Origin: Paludibacteraceae bacterium
GTDB lineage: Bacteria > Bacteroidota > Bacteroidia > Bacteroidales > Paludibacteraceae
Assembly: GCA_017649925.1 (NCBI GenBank)
Contig: JAGCFX010000020.1
Coordinates: forward strand, 1 to 64,000
Direction: 5' to 3'
DNA: 64,000 bases
Under the pieces are notes generated by a model that worked only from the letters and a program-made list of their open reading frames with translations, was not told the origin of the DNA and ran no database searches. Shown piece by piece: positions 25,057-34,845 of this stretch (position 1 is the first letter of the stretch; each line of letters begins with the position of its first letter). The position numbers were made by a program, and so were the translations under genes.

Positions 25057-27057
25057 CTAGGAACGCACGTGTCCCATGCGGTAAGCACGCAGCAATTGTT
25101 CGAGCCAGGCAATTTGCTCCAGCAGTTCTTTCCCCTTGTCCGTGTCTTTGATGCGAATACGCTTGCCGGAGTTATCTTGCAATAGCATTCGGCTATGTAT
25201 ATCGCTGCCGGAGAGGACAGCCTGCTCGCGGCTCTCAAACGAGTCATGTTCCACCAACTGAATGCCATGACTATTGTAGATAAGTGTATATCCGGCGATA
25301 CCGGTCTTCTCTTGATAAGGCTTTGAGAACCCGCCGTCGATCACAAAGCGTTTACCGTTGGCGCGTGTCGGCGTCTCGCCTTTGATAGTACGCACCGGCA
25401 CATGCCCGTTCACGATGCGTCCTGTCGCGGCATCCAGACCGAACTCTTCAAGGATTGTGTTGCAAATCTTCTCGTCGTCAGCCAACGTGAAATATGCACC
25501 TTTCTTCTCCTCCTGCACGGCTTTGTCTGCAATGAAATAACGCTCGAAAGTGGTCATGCGGTCTTTGTTGTAGAGCGGCGAAAACTCGCCTTCCCATAGA
25601 TACAGCAGATAGTCCAAAGCATTCGCTTTCTCCTTGCCTTCGCCGTAGTAAGCTTTGCGGATCACTTCATCTGTGCGGTCCATCAGCGCCTTGCCGCTCA
25701 CGCGTTTGCCGCATACGTCGGCTTCGGTGAATGAACCGTCTGCATTGAGTGGAATAGCGGCGTGGTAGAGTAGGAAGCCGTTGCGTACCAGATAAAGCGA
25801 ACCATGCTCGTAAAGCATGCGTAAATGCCGCTGCATCTTCTCCGATTTACGGAACGAACGCCATAACTGGTTCATCAGGTCTTGTTCGTATTGACTCAGC
25901 GCATACGGGTCTTTCGGATCAACGGTCGGAAGGTTGGTATCCTGCAGCGGATATGTCTTACTTTCCAATGTGATAGTGCCTTGCGTAAAATCAATCTTGT
26001 CGAGCAGCGCACGGTGGTCCATATGCCATTCGGGGTGACGGAGAACGGTCTGTCCTTCTAACTTGAATTGAATGATGGAAATCGCCTTGTGCATCTTTGC
26101 CATCAACTGCGCCGAACGCGTCAAGCGTGGATTGTTCTCGAAATCTTTTGTCTGCCAGATGGTACACGGGTCATCGCCATAGACAGTCATTGCGAAATTC
26201 GCCAGAGGTAACAGGTTGATGCCATAACCTTCCTCGAGCGTCTCTATGTTCGCATAGCGAATGCTAACGCGCAGAACAGTGGCCAGCAGCGCCAAATTAC
26301 CCGCCATGGCACCCATCCATTCAATGTCGTGGTTGCCCCATTGCACATCGTAGTCGCGCACCGTAGATAGCACATCTAGTATTTTGGAAGCACCTGGTCC
26401 ACGGTCGAAAATATCGCCCACTACATGCAGCGTGTCAATTGTCAGCCCATGAATGAGATAACTGATGGCGATGAGCAACTGGTCGGCACAACCGGTCTCG
26501 ATGATGGCATCAATGATAGCGTTGTAATACGTCTGGCGGTCTTTCTGCTCGAGGTTTGATTCGTGCAGCAACTCGCCGATGATATATGCGTAGTCCTGCG
26601 GCAGCAGTTTATGCACTTTACTACGACTGTATTTGATCGTCACTGCTCGCGCTACTTCTACCACCTGCTGCAAACGACGTTTGTACCATTCCTCAAGAGT
26701 TGGCAGATTGGATATTTGCGAATTGAGCACAAATGACTTGTCTGATTTCTCGCCGGCGTAGAAACGCTTGATGAGTTCAATACGTTCGTCGGGGTAATAA
26801 ATCAATGCGCAAAGCGCACGCTTTTCCTCCTCGCTGATGGTATTGCCGTACACTTCGTCCACTTTCTTGCGCACCACACCCGAGGCATTCTTAATCATAT
26901 GAATGAAGGCCATCGATTCGCCGTGAAGGTCACTCACAAAATGCTCTGTGCCTTTCGGCAACGACAAAATCGCCCGCAAGTTAATCAACTCCGAGATGAC
27001 GGCTTGCTCGTTCGGAAATTTCTCACTCAATAAGCGTAAATAGCGTTCGTCTTGCAT
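25057..27057 (-). CDS. fbp: Class III fructose-1,6-bisphosphatase
   Basis: 666 residues, the size of the Firmicutes/Bacteroidota class III enzyme. It dephosphorylates fructose-1,6-bisphosphate in gluconeogenesis. The metallophosphatase motifs are HFVSDLHGE, GDIFDRGPG and WGNHDIEWMG, with a later NGHVPV. Start at ATG 27057 (MQDERYL) is preferred to a TTG at 27072 because it lies 25 nt from the predicted transcription start. Confidence 0.95.
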   Translation of the reverse strand: MQDERYLRLLSEKFPNEQAVISELINLRAILSLPKGTEHFVSDLHGESMAFIHMIKNASGVVRKKVDEVYGNTISEEEKRALCALIYYPDERIELIKRFYAGEKSDKSFVLNSQISNLPTLEEWYKRRLQQVVEVARAVTIKYSRSKVHKLLPQDYAYIIGELLHESNLEQKDRQTYYNAIIDAIIETGCADQLLIAISYLIHGLTIDTLHVVGDIFDRGPGASKILDVLSTVRDYDVQWGNHDIEWMGAMAGNLALLATVLRVSIRYANIETLEEGYGINLLPLANFAMTVYGDDPCTIWQTKDFENNPRLTRSAQLMAKMHKAISIIQFKLEGQTVLRHPEWHMDHRALLDKIDFTQGTITLESKTYPLQDTNLPTVDPKDPYALSQYEQDLMNQLWRSFRKSEKMQRHLRMLYEHGSLYLVRNGFLLYHAAIPLNADGSFTEADVCGKRVSGKALMDRTDEVIRKAYYGEGKEKANALDYLLYLWEGEFSPLYNKDRMTTFERYFIADKAVQEEKKGAYFTLADDEKICNTILEEFGLDAATGRIVNGHVPVRTIKGETPTRANGKRFVIDGGFSKPYQEKTGIAGYTLIYNSHGIQLVEHDSFESREQAVLSGSDIHSRMLLQDNSGKRIRIKDTDKGKELLEQIAWLEQLLRAYRMGHVRS

Positions 27058-27088
27058 AGTTATGATGTTCAATACCGGTTTTGCGCCG

Positions 27089-27120
27089 CAAAATTACTGC
27101 TTTTTTTTGATATACGCAAA
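27089..27120 (-). promoter_or_regulatory. Promoter of fbp-glyS
   Basis: Minus strand TTTG (27120-27117), 20-bp spacer, TAATTTTG (27096-27089). Confidence 0.75.
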
Positions 27121-27160
27121 CTTTTTTCAAAGAAAAAATGCAAAAAAATGCACTCAACTC

Positions 27161-27191
27161 TTGCACATTCCAAAAAAAAGTAGTAATTTTG
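27161..27191 (+). promoter_or_regulatory. Promoter of the starch-utilization operon
   Basis: TTG (27161-27163), 20-bp spacer, TAATTTTG (27184-27191), start near 27198 and leader of about 50 nt. No second promoter was seen before susC, so the transporter, susC, susD and the lipoprotein are probably one transcript. Confidence 0.75.
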
Positions 27192-27247
27192 TAGCCGATT
27201 TTGCAAAGTCTACTTGACAATTGTCATAAAAAACACGTATTGATACC

Positions 27248-28603
27248 ATGCAGAAACGGAATTTATCCTTTACGCAACTCTTTAATTTGAGTTTTGGATT
27301 TTTCGGAGTACAAATTGCTTATGCGCTTCAGAGCGCGAATATCTCCCGTATTTTTGCTACGCTGGGTGCTGACCCTCACACGCTCAGTTTCTTCTGGATT
27401 TTACCTCCGCTGATGGGTATGATTGTGCAGCCGTTGGTGGGTAAGTATAGTGATAAGACTTGGACTCGTCTCGGTCGCCGCAAACCCTATCTGCTTGTAG
27501 GTGCGCTCATTGCTGTAGCGGTGATGTTGCTTCTGCCTAACGCCGGAGACTTCACTTTTGCGCAATCCGCTTTTCTCGGTCTTAATGCAGCTATGTGGTT
27601 CGGGCTCTTCAGCCTGATGTTCCTTGATACATCCATCAACATCGCTATGCAGCCGTTTAAGATGATGGTTGGCGATATGGTAAACGAGGAGCAGAAAGGT
27701 ACGGCCTACGCTATACAGTCCGCGCTCTGTAATGCCGGTTCGGTGGTAGGTTACCTCTTCCCGATTTTCTTTACTTGGATTGGTATCGCTAACACGGCTC
27801 CGGAAGGCGTCATTCCCGATTCCGTCAAGTGGTCGTTCTATGCGGGCGCAGCAATCCTCATCCTCTGCTCGCTCTATACTTTCGCTACAGTAAAGGAGCT
27901 TAACCCGCAGGAATATGCGGAGTTCCACGGCATCAAGGAGAAAAATGACCAATCACCAATCTCCAATGAACAATCGGAGGAAGGTTTCATAACCTTGCTT
28001 CGTAAGGCGCCGTCCGCTTTCTGGACCGTTGGTCTTGTGCAGTTCTTCTGCTGGGCTGCTTTCATGTATATGTGGACTTATTCGAATGGTACTATTGCCG
28101 TCAATTGTTTCGGTTGGGATGGTATCAACGCGGCTGACGCAGCCTTCCAGGACGCTGGAGGTTGGGTAGGTGTGGTCTTCTGTGTGCAAGCCGTGGGCTC
28201 GCTCCTTTGGGCGGCGTTCATTCCCAAACTCGAGCATTGGTTCGGCAATAAAGGTGCATATGCTGTCTCTCTCCTTGTAGGAGCGGTGGGCTTCATCTCC
28301 GTTTGGTTTGTAACCAACCAATGGATTCTCTTTGTTAGTTATGCCCTTATCGGAGCAGCTTGGGCAGCCATGCTGGCATTGCCGTTCACGATTGTTACCA
28401 ACGCTATCAAGGGTGGTAACATGGGATATTACCTCGGCTTGTTCAATTGTACGATTTGCGTGCCGCAGATCTGTGCAGCCCTTTGCGGTGGACTTCTCCT
28501 TAAATATATATGCGCGCACGTACAAGCCGGAATGCTGGTGGTAGCCGGTGTGCTCCTTATCCTTGGCGCTGCGTCCGTATTCCTTATCAAAGAAAAAGAG
28601 TAA
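27248..28603 (+). CDS. GPH/SLC45-like MFS sugar transporter
   Basis: 451 residues with about 12 hydrophobic segments. The first cytoplasmic loop has GKYSDKTWTRLGRRKPYLL, the DxxxxRxGRRxP signature of sugar transporters of the glycoside-pentoside-hexuronide/SLC45 type. In Bacteroidota such transporters import maltose or other malto-oligosaccharides across the inner membrane, and its place before SusCD supports this. The central cytoplasmic loop holds a heptamer-repeat insert (NDQSPISNEQSEEG, 27948-27975). Confidence 0.9.
   Translation: MQKRNLSFTQLFNLSFGFFGVQIAYALQSANISRIFATLGADPHTLSFFWILPPLMGMIVQPLVGKYSDKTWTRLGRRKPYLLVGALIAVAVMLLLPNAGDFTFAQSAFLGLNAAMWFGLFSLMFLDTSINIAMQPFKMMVGDMVNEEQKGTAYAIQSALCNAGSVVGYLFPIFFTWIGIANTAPEGVIPDSVKWSFYAGAAILILCSLYTFATVKELNPQEYAEFHGIKEKNDQSPISNEQSEEGFITLLRKAPSAFWTVGLVQFFCWAAFMYMWTYSNGTIAVNCFGWDGINAADAAFQDAGGWVGVVFCVQAVGSLLWAAFIPKLEHWFGNKGAYAVSLLVGAVGFISVWFVTNQWILFVSYALIGAAWAAMLALPFTIVTNAIKGGNMGYYLGLFNCTICVPQICAALCGGLLLKYICAHVQAGMLVVAGVLLILGAASVFLIKEKE
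27948..27975 (+). repeat. Heptamer tandem repeat inside the sugar transporter gene
   Basis: Units ACCAATC, ACCAATC, TCCAATG, AACAATC in 7-bp register, encoding part of the long cytoplasmic loop between the two halves of the transporter. Confidence 0.8.
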
Positions 28604-28642
28604 CAATAACAAACAATTAATACTAACCAAACACAAAGCAAA

Positions 28643-31600
28643 ATGAAAAACAATCTTCTTTCATTACGCGCCGTGCTATTATCCTTCCTGCTACTCACAG
28701 GAATGGCTGCGTTCGCGCAGGTGTCCGTACGCGGTACGGTTACCGATGCCGCGAACGGTGAGCCTATTATCGGCGCTTCTGTGCTGGAAATCGGTACTAC
28801 CAATGGTACGATTACCGATTTTGATGGTAATTTTGAACTCAAAGTGCAATCGGGCGCAAAGCTCTCCATCTCCTACATGGGTTATAAAACCCAGGAGCTG
28901 GATGCTTCTCCTTCAATGAATGTACGGTTGGGTGAGGACTCCGAGCTTCTGGATGAAGTGGTCGTTGTCGGTTATGGTGTCGTGAAGAAAAACGACGCTA
29001 CCGGTGCGGTGACCGCTATCAAACCGGATGACATGAACAAGGGTCTGAATACCACTGCAACCGACATGTTGTCGGGTAAGATTGCCGGTGTGAACGTAAC
29101 ATCCTCGGGTGGTGCTCCTGGTGCAGGCGCTACAATCCGTATTCGTGGTGGTTCGTCTCTCGCCGCTTCCAATGACCCGCTTATCATCATCGATGGTCTG
29201 GCAATGGATAACAATGGTATCCAGGGTGTGTCCAACCCGCTTTCGTTGGTGAACCCGGCGGATATTGAGACCTTTACGGTCCTCAAAGACGCTTCCGCTA
29301 CCGCCATCTACGGTAGCCGTGCATCCAACGGTGTCATCATTATTACCACTAAGAAAGGTGCACAGGGCAGCAAACCAAAATTCTCGTATGAAGGTAACGT
29401 CTCTATGGCGAACCTCGTGAACCGTCTTGAAACTTTGACTGGTGACGACATCCGTAAATACGCCAGTGATCTGGGCCATAGTAGTTCAAAGACCAAATGG
29501 CTCGGTGTGTATAACACCGATTGGCAGGACCAGATCTACCGTGCCGCTATCTCCACCGACCATAACTTCTCCGTTACCGGTGGTTTGAAGAACATGCCGT
29601 ACCGTTTCTCGGTAGGTTATACGCTCCTCAATGGTATCGTTAAGACCAACAGCATGCAGCGTGTAACGGCTTCGATGAACTTGAACCCGTCGTTCCTCGA
29701 CAAGCACCTCGTCTTCAACCTCAATGCAAAGGGTATGTATATCTACAACCATTATGCAGCAGGTGTCGTTGGTGCAGCGCTCTCGATGGACCCGACGCAA
29801 CCTGTTAAAGGTGGTAATCCTTATCGTTACGATGGTTCGGAGCCTACTATCAAAGGCGCCGGTGGTGTGACGATGACAGAGACGGAGATAGCGAACAACT
29901 ATTTCGGCGGATACTACCAGCGTGCTACCCGTGCTAACTACGGCGACCCCGCTTGGCCTTACACCGTTAACCGTAACACAACAGGTAACCCGGTGGCAGC
30001 GTTGGAGCAAGAGACCTACCTCGCTAACTCCGGTTCGTTCGTAGGTAACCTCGAGGGTGATTATAAGATTCACGGCTTTGAGGATCTTCACCTCCACGCT
30101 AACTTCGGTGCTGACTACTCTTATGGTAAATCCACTACGGATATTAGCCCGTATTCCTTCTCCAACCACTACTATGGCTGGCAAGGATGGGAAGAGACCC
30201 GTAAATACAACCTCCTTTTCACGGCTTACGCACAGTATGCACATGACTGGGAAGAGGGTGGTGGACACCACTTCGATATCATGGCGGCTTACGAGTGGCA
30301 ACACTTCTACCGCGATGGTTCCCGCGATGGTTGGGGAAGCTATCCTGCTAACTCGCAGCTGTCTGATGGCACGGCAAACCCCAAGGCTGGTCAGATGAAA
30401 GACGACACTCGTTCGCAATATAGATGGATGACCGAGAACTACCTCGTTTCCTTCTTCGGACGTTTGAACTGGACCGGTTGGAACCAACTCATGATTACTG
30501 CTACATTCCGTGCCGATGGTTCGTCTCGTTTCCACAAGAATAACCGCTGGGGCTTCTTCCCATCTGCAGCTCTCGGTTGGAAGATCAAAGAGTCCTTCGC
30601 TGCACTCCGTGACAACAATACCGTCAGCGAGTTGAAGCTTCGTCTCAACTACGGTATCACCGGTCAGCAGGAAATCGGTCAAGGTGACTACCCGTACTTC
30701 GCTACGTATTATGTTTCCCAGCCGCACGCATATTATCCTGTCGGCGGTGACAACCTCCTTTATTTGGACGCGGATGGTAAGGTCGTTTATGATGGTTCCG
30801 GTACGCAAGTCGTAGACGGCGACGGTCTGGCTCTCTATTACCACTATCGTCCTGATGCTGTCAACACTGAGTTGACGTGGGAGAAGACCACCACCTACGG
30901 TGCCGGTATTGACTACGGTTTCCTCAATAGCCGTATCACCGGTAGTATTGACTACTACTATCGTGTTACCAATGACCTGATCAACGTGGTGAATGTACCG
31001 GCAGGTGCTAACTTCCGCAACAAGGTCGTAAGTAACATCGGTTCGCTTTATAACCAAGGTATCGAGTTCTCAATTAACGCTGTAGCTATCGATATGGCGA
31101 AGGACCCGAGTAAGTTCAAATGGGATCTCGGTTTCAACTTCACTTGGAATGAGAACAAGATCACCAAACTGAATCAGGCTACCAACGACAGCACCTATTA
31201 TGTGCCGACTGGCGGTATCAGCGTAGGTACCGGTGGTACTATCCAAGCGCACAAAGTGGGCTACGCTGCTTCTACCTTCTATGTATATAAGACTGAGAAG
31301 GGCGTGGATGAGAACGGTAACCCGATGTATTACGCTGTCGACCTCAATAAAGATGGTCAAGTCAACGGTGAAGACCGTTACATGCATAAGAGCCCGATGG
31401 CGCCCATCACCTTGGGATTCCAGACCAAGTTCCAGTTCTATAACTTCGACCTTGGTCTCACACTCCGTGCTTCCATTGGCAACTATGTGTACAATGGTGT
31501 ATTGGCGGGCGGAATCTACAATGTAGCTCCGGATAACGTTTATACCAACCTCCAGGGCGGTTACTGCGGTTTGACCCGCATAGCTTACAATACCTACTGG

Positions 31601-31930
31601 ACTGGTATGAAGTCCGATGGCATGAGTGCCATGATTTGGGACAAAGCAACGAACGCTTATGTAGCAGGCGATCCGTTCAGTGACTGGTTCTTGACCGACT
31701 ACTTCGTTGAGGATGCTTCCTTCCTCCGCTGCGATAACATCACGCTGGGTTATACCTTTGATGAGAAAGTCACCAAGAATAAACTCCACGCGCGTATCTA
31801 TGCTACGGTGCAGAACCCGTTCGTTATCTCCGCATATAAAGGACTGGATCCGGAAATCTTCGGCGGTATCGATAATAATATCTACCCGCGTAGTATGACT
31901 ACTGTGCTGGGTGTTAGCTTGCAATTCTAA
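28643..31930 (+). CDS. susC: SusC-family TonB-dependent outer-membrane glycan transporter
   Basis: 1095 residues. Signal peptide ending MAAFAQ, then a carboxypeptidase-regulatory-like domain (VRGTVTDAANGEPIIGAS), a TonB-box-like segment (DEVVVVGYG), the plug (SGKIAGVNVTSSGGAPGAG, RIRGGSSL) and a 22-strand-type barrel ending in the terminal Phe of LGVSLQF. It pumps oligosaccharides through the outer membrane using TonB energy, with SusD as lid. The neighbouring pullulanase and maltose-type transporter suggest starch or glycogen fragments as substrate. Confidence 0.96.
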   Translation: MKNNLLSLRAVLLSFLLLTGMAAFAQVSVRGTVTDAANGEPIIGASVLEIGTTNGTITDFDGNFELKVQSGAKLSISYMGYKTQELDASPSMNVRLGEDSELLDEVVVVGYGVVKKNDATGAVTAIKPDDMNKGLNTTATDMLSGKIAGVNVTSSGGAPGAGATIRIRGGSSLAASNDPLIIIDGLAMDNNGIQGVSNPLSLVNPADIETFTVLKDASATAIYGSRASNGVIIITTKKGAQGSKPKFSYEGNVSMANLVNRLETLTGDDIRKYASDLGHSSSKTKWLGVYNTDWQDQIYRAAISTDHNFSVTGGLKNMPYRFSVGYTLLNGIVKTNSMQRVTASMNLNPSFLDKHLVFNLNAKGMYIYNHYAAGVVGAALSMDPTQPVKGGNPYRYDGSEPTIKGAGGVTMTETEIANNYFGGYYQRATRANYGDPAWPYTVNRNTTGNPVAALEQETYLANSGSFVGNLEGDYKIHGFEDLHLHANFGADYSYGKSTTDISPYSFSNHYYGWQGWEETRKYNLLFTAYAQYAHDWEEGGGHHFDIMAAYEWQHFYRDGSRDGWGSYPANSQLSDGTANPKAGQMKDDTRSQYRWMTENYLVSFFGRLNWTGWNQLMITATFRADGSSRFHKNNRWGFFPSAALGWKIKESFAALRDNNTVSELKLRLNYGITGQQEIGQGDYPYFATYYVSQPHAYYPVGGDNLLYLDADGKVVYDGSGTQVVDGDGLALYYHYRPDAVNTELTWEKTTTYGAGIDYGFLNSRITGSIDYYYRVTNDLINVVNVPAGANFRNKVVSNIGSLYNQGIEFSINAVAIDMAKDPSKFKWDLGFNFTWNENKITKLNQATNDSTYYVPTGGISVGTGGTIQAHKVGYAASTFYVYKTEKGVDENGNPMYYAVDLNKDGQVNGEDRYMHKSPMAPITLGFQTKFQFYNFDLGLTLRASIGNYVYNGVLAGGIYNVAPDNVYTNLQGGYCGLTRIAYNTYWTGMKSDGMSAMIWDKATNAYVAGDPFSDWFLTDYFVEDASFLRCDNITLGYTFDEKVTKNKLHARIYATVQNPFVISAYKGLDPEIFGGIDNNIYPRSMTTVLGVSLQF

Positions 31931-31952
31931 TAAGTGAAAGGAGACAAACGTT

Positions 31953-33623
31953 ATGAAAACTTTAGAAAAATATTTGATTTGCGTAGTCGTTTCCCTCTTT
32001 GGTCTCACTGCTTGTGTGCAGGACTTGGATGTTGTGCCGCACGATGAGAACAAGATTATGGACTTCGACCAAGACGCTGTTTTCTCCAAATGTTATGCTA
32101 CGCTCGCGGTTACTGGTCAGCAAGGACCTGCCGGTAGCGGTGACGTGGATGACATTGATGAAGGTACTTCGGCATTCATTCGTATGGTCTGGGAGTTGCA
32201 AGAGTTCCCGACGGACGAGTGCTATGTTGCTTGGAATGACCCGGGTCTGCCTGAGATTCGTACCATCCGCTGGAACTCTCTGAACCAGTTGGTACAGGGT
32301 CTGTACTATCGTTTCTATTTCAACATCACGCTCTGCAATCACTTCCTTGAGAATGCGAAGGCAGATCATAGCGCTGATGCGCCTAACCAGATTGCAGAGG
32401 TTCGTTTCCTCCGCGCGCTCAACTATTACTATCTCGTCGATATGTTCGGCTCGGTGCCGTTCGCTGACAAAGTGAACGCTTCCCAGAAACCGCAATATAC
32501 CCGTCTGCAGATGTATAATTGGGTAGAGGAAGAACTCAAGGATCTGGAGACCAAACTGCCGGAGACACGTACCAACGATTTCCGCGTGGATAGATATGCT
32601 GCTAAGCTTTTGCTCGCACGTATGTATCTGAATGCCGAAATCTATACCGGTGTTCCGCAATGGGAGTTGGCCGCTAAGTATGCTAAGGAAGTCATTGACG
32701 GCCCGCATAAACTGCACACCACTAGTGCTGGTGGTATCTATACCCCGTATCAGGAGATGTTCATGGGTGATAACTACCGCGTAGTCGGTGGTGCTGCCGG
32801 TGAAGGTATCCTCAATATCTATCAAGACGGTGTTCATACGCAGTGCTGGGGTGGCTCTACTTTCCTCGTCGCCGCTTGTCGTGACAAGAGCGTTTACGTT
32901 AACCCCGCTACTTCTGAAGGTTGGGCTGGTTTCCGTTGCTCGCCGGAGTTCGTAGAGAAATGGTTGCCGCTTGATCAGACCGAGACTACGCTCTACAACG
33001 AGTTCGATATGCCTGGTATCTTGGGGGATGACCGCGCTATCCTCTGTTCCAAACTTAACACCGACAAACCGGTCGTTTCTGCGGACACTACTATTGCTAC
33101 CGCTGATTCTATTAGAACGCGTGGCGACATGGGTGAATTCTACAGCGGCTGGTCGATGCTCAAATGGACAGGTCGTTATATAGAGAACCCGAAGGGGGAA
33201 AATATCACTATCACGCCGCATAACGCACAGTTCCCCGATACAGACGTGCCGTTCATGCGTGTGGCTGAGGCTTATCTGACTTATGCTGAGGCTGTCTTCC
33301 GTGGCGCTCCTGCTAGCGGAATGTCGGCTGAGGACGCCGTTAAGGCGCTTCGCGACCGTGCGCATAACGCTAAGCCGTTCACTATCGATGAGCAGTTCCT
33401 CCTCGATGAGTGGAGCCGTGAGTTCTATGCCGAAGGTCGTCGTCGTATTGACCTCGTCCGCTTCGGTCAGTTTGCTGGACCGCAAGCTACATATCATTGG
33501 GAAGGTCGTGGAGGTAAGAAATCCTCCGAAGGACTTGTTTCCCTCGATAAGAAATTCAATGTCTATCCGATTCCTGAGTCTGACATCGTCGCCGGTGGTC
33601 TTACCCAAACGGATGGCTATTAA
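31953..33623 (+). CDS. susD: SusD-family outer-membrane glycan-binding lipoprotein
   Basis: 556 residues. Lipobox LFGLTAC with Cys at 21. The TPR-containing SusD core is seen in EVRFLRALNYYYLVDMFGSVP and RYAAKLLLARMYLNAEIYTG, and the C-terminal SusD domain in VAEAYLTYAEAVFRGAP and FYAEGRRRIDLVRFGQF. It caps the SusC barrel and binds the polysaccharide. It starts 22 nt after susC. Confidence 0.96.
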   Translation: MKTLEKYLICVVVSLFGLTACVQDLDVVPHDENKIMDFDQDAVFSKCYATLAVTGQQGPAGSGDVDDIDEGTSAFIRMVWELQEFPTDECYVAWNDPGLPEIRTIRWNSLNQLVQGLYYRFYFNITLCNHFLENAKADHSADAPNQIAEVRFLRALNYYYLVDMFGSVPFADKVNASQKPQYTRLQMYNWVEEELKDLETKLPETRTNDFRVDRYAAKLLLARMYLNAEIYTGVPQWELAAKYAKEVIDGPHKLHTTSAGGIYTPYQEMFMGDNYRVVGGAAGEGILNIYQDGVHTQCWGGSTFLVAACRDKSVYVNPATSEGWAGFRCSPEFVEKWLPLDQTETTLYNEFDMPGILGDDRAILCSKLNTDKPVVSADTTIATADSIRTRGDMGEFYSGWSMLKWTGRYIENPKGENITITPHNAQFPDTDVPFMRVAEAYLTYAEAVFRGAPASGMSAEDAVKALRDRAHNAKPFTIDEQFLLDEWSREFYAEGRRRIDLVRFGQFAGPQATYHWEGRGGKKSSEGLVSLDKKFNVYPIPESDIVAGGLTQTDGY

Positions 33624-33632
33624 TAAGACACA

Positions 33633-33659
33633 AAGGATACAAATACAAGATATATCCTT
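33633..33659 (+). other. Weak inverted repeat between susD and the SusE-like gene
   Basis: AAGGATA / TATCCTT with a 13-nt loop in the 80-nt gap, followed by an AT-rich run. It could partly attenuate or stabilise the susCD message; weak evidence. Confidence 0.3.
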
Positions 33660-33703
33660 GTAAATAAATCTTTTTTATTAACAATTTTTTAAAACAAAAC
33701 ATC

Positions 33704-34600
33704 ATGAAAAAATTATTTTTAGCCGTTATGGCTGTAGCTACCATTGCTATGGTAGGTTGTAAAAAGGGTGGTAACGAGCCCGTAGGTCCTGTAGGTCCTG
33801 GTGGTGGCGGCGGTGGCGGAGAAACCGAAGTTGAGGAGACTCCTGAAGTAGCTGCTCCGGCTGCTGGTTCTGTTACTCTCGTTATCCAGATTCCGGAAGG
33901 AACTGAGTGCAACGGTATCGCTTTCAAGGGTACTTTGGATGGCTCTAAATGGAGTGGAGAAGACACCTATGTATCGGAGACAACTGCAGAAGCTTCTTCT
34001 GCTGAGTGCATTAAGTTCGCTAAAGTTGAAGGCAAGAAGACTTGGTTCCAGGCTACATTCAAATTGGGTGAAGCTGGTCTGAAAGGTAAAGTTTGCTTGA
34101 TTTACAAAGGCGACAAAAACTGGCAAGGCCAATTTGAGAACTGGGAGATCATTGAAAGTTACACTACTTCTGAGACTTCTATCTCCGGTGACGGTAACCT
34201 TGAGATTGCTACCTCTGGTCTCGTTTATGTAAAGATTGGTGGCTGGCAGAAATCTGAGTGCGCTGCTGCTAAGCTGACTCCGCGTAAGATCACTCTGATT
34301 GCTCCGACGAACCAATGTGGTGCAGCTACTCCGACCGTTGTTGGTACATTCAACAACTGGAACGAGAAAGAGTTCCCGATGACAAAAGTCGCTGGTAAGG
34401 ACAATACTTGGGAGGCTACTATCCAAGCAGAGGACAAAGACAAATTCAAATTTGGTACTACTGATGGTTGGGAAGGCCAAATCAAAGTTTACGATGCAGA
34501 GAAAGACGAGTGGAATGACAATGGTGACGTCGAAATCGGTACAAAAACCGAGTTCACGATTGACTACTCCGCTGGTAAATGGGGTGGTTGCACGGAATAA
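33704..34600 (+). CDS. SusE/SusF-like outer-membrane starch-binding lipoprotein
   Basis: 298 residues. Lipobox AMVGC at about residue 19, then a Pro/Gly-rich linker (PVGPVGPGGGGGGGE) and an acidic stretch. Two beta-sandwich domains follow. The C-terminal one, from about residue 200, has VGTFNNWNEKEFPM and the following Trp/Asp-rich strands, as in starch-binding modules of SusE/SusF or CBM48-like domains. It probably helps hold starch at the cell surface. A strong terminator follows, so it ends the susCD transcript. Confidence 0.8.
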   Translation: MKKLFLAVMAVATIAMVGCKKGGNEPVGPVGPGGGGGGGETEVEETPEVAAPAAGSVTLVIQIPEGTECNGIAFKGTLDGSKWSGEDTYVSETTAEASSAECIKFAKVEGKKTWFQATFKLGEAGLKGKVCLIYKGDKNWQGQFENWEIIESYTTSETSISGDGNLEIATSGLVYVKIGGWQKSECAAAKLTPRKITLIAPTNQCGAATPTVVGTFNNWNEKEFPMTKVAGKDNTWEATIQAEDKDKFKFGTTDGWEGQIKVYDAEKDEWNDNGDVEIGTKTEFTIDYSAGKWGGCTE

Positions 34601-34622
34601 TTTCATTGCAAATTCTTTAAAG

Positions 34623-34660
34623 GATAGCCTGAGTTCGCTCAGGCTATCTTTCTTTTTCAT
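34623..34660 (+). terminator. Strong intrinsic terminator after the starch operon
   Basis: Perfect 11-bp stem GATAGCCTGAG / CTCAGGCTATC with a TTCG tetraloop (34634-34637), followed by a T-rich tract. Confidence 0.9.
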
Positions 34661-34677
34661 CCCTTCTCCAAACCAAT

Positions 34678-34721
34678 TACGCCCCAATTACGAGTCAACA
34701 TCGAACCAATATCGTATCCTA
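34678..34721 (+). repeat. Four-unit 11-bp tandem array upstream of the pullulanase gene
   Basis: Units tacgccccaat, tacgagtcaac, atcgaaccaat, atcgtatccta, starting at 34678, 34689, 34700 and 34711, exactly 11 bp apart. It lies between the terminator and the pullulanase promoter. Confidence 0.8.
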
Positions 34722-34781
34722 CCCACCCTTATATATACTTTGTATATATCCTGTGATTTTGATTTTTTTTACATATTTTTA

Positions 34782-34813
34782 TTTGTATATCTCGAAAAAA
34801 AGTAGTACCTTTG
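34782..34813 (+). promoter_or_regulatory. Promoter of the pullulanase gene
   Basis: TTTG (34782-34785), 20-bp spacer, TACCTTTG (34806-34813), about 33 nt upstream of the chosen ATG at 34846. Confidence 0.75.
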
Positions 34814-34845
34814 CAGCAATTATTACAATATTTACCTTTCGTATC

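Noticed and set aside
29486..31057. 523-codon leftward open frame opposite susC
   Set aside because: Shadow of susC codon use; no recognisable domain, start signal or promoter.
31962..33608. 548-codon leftward open frame opposite nearly all of susD
   Set aside because: Striking length but no family features; the sense gene rarely uses TTA, CTA and TCA, which keeps the antisense frame open.
33719..34687. 322-codon leftward frame opposite the SusE-like gene
   Set aside because: Low-complexity Ser/Leu/Phe translation and it crosses the terminator; antisense artefact.
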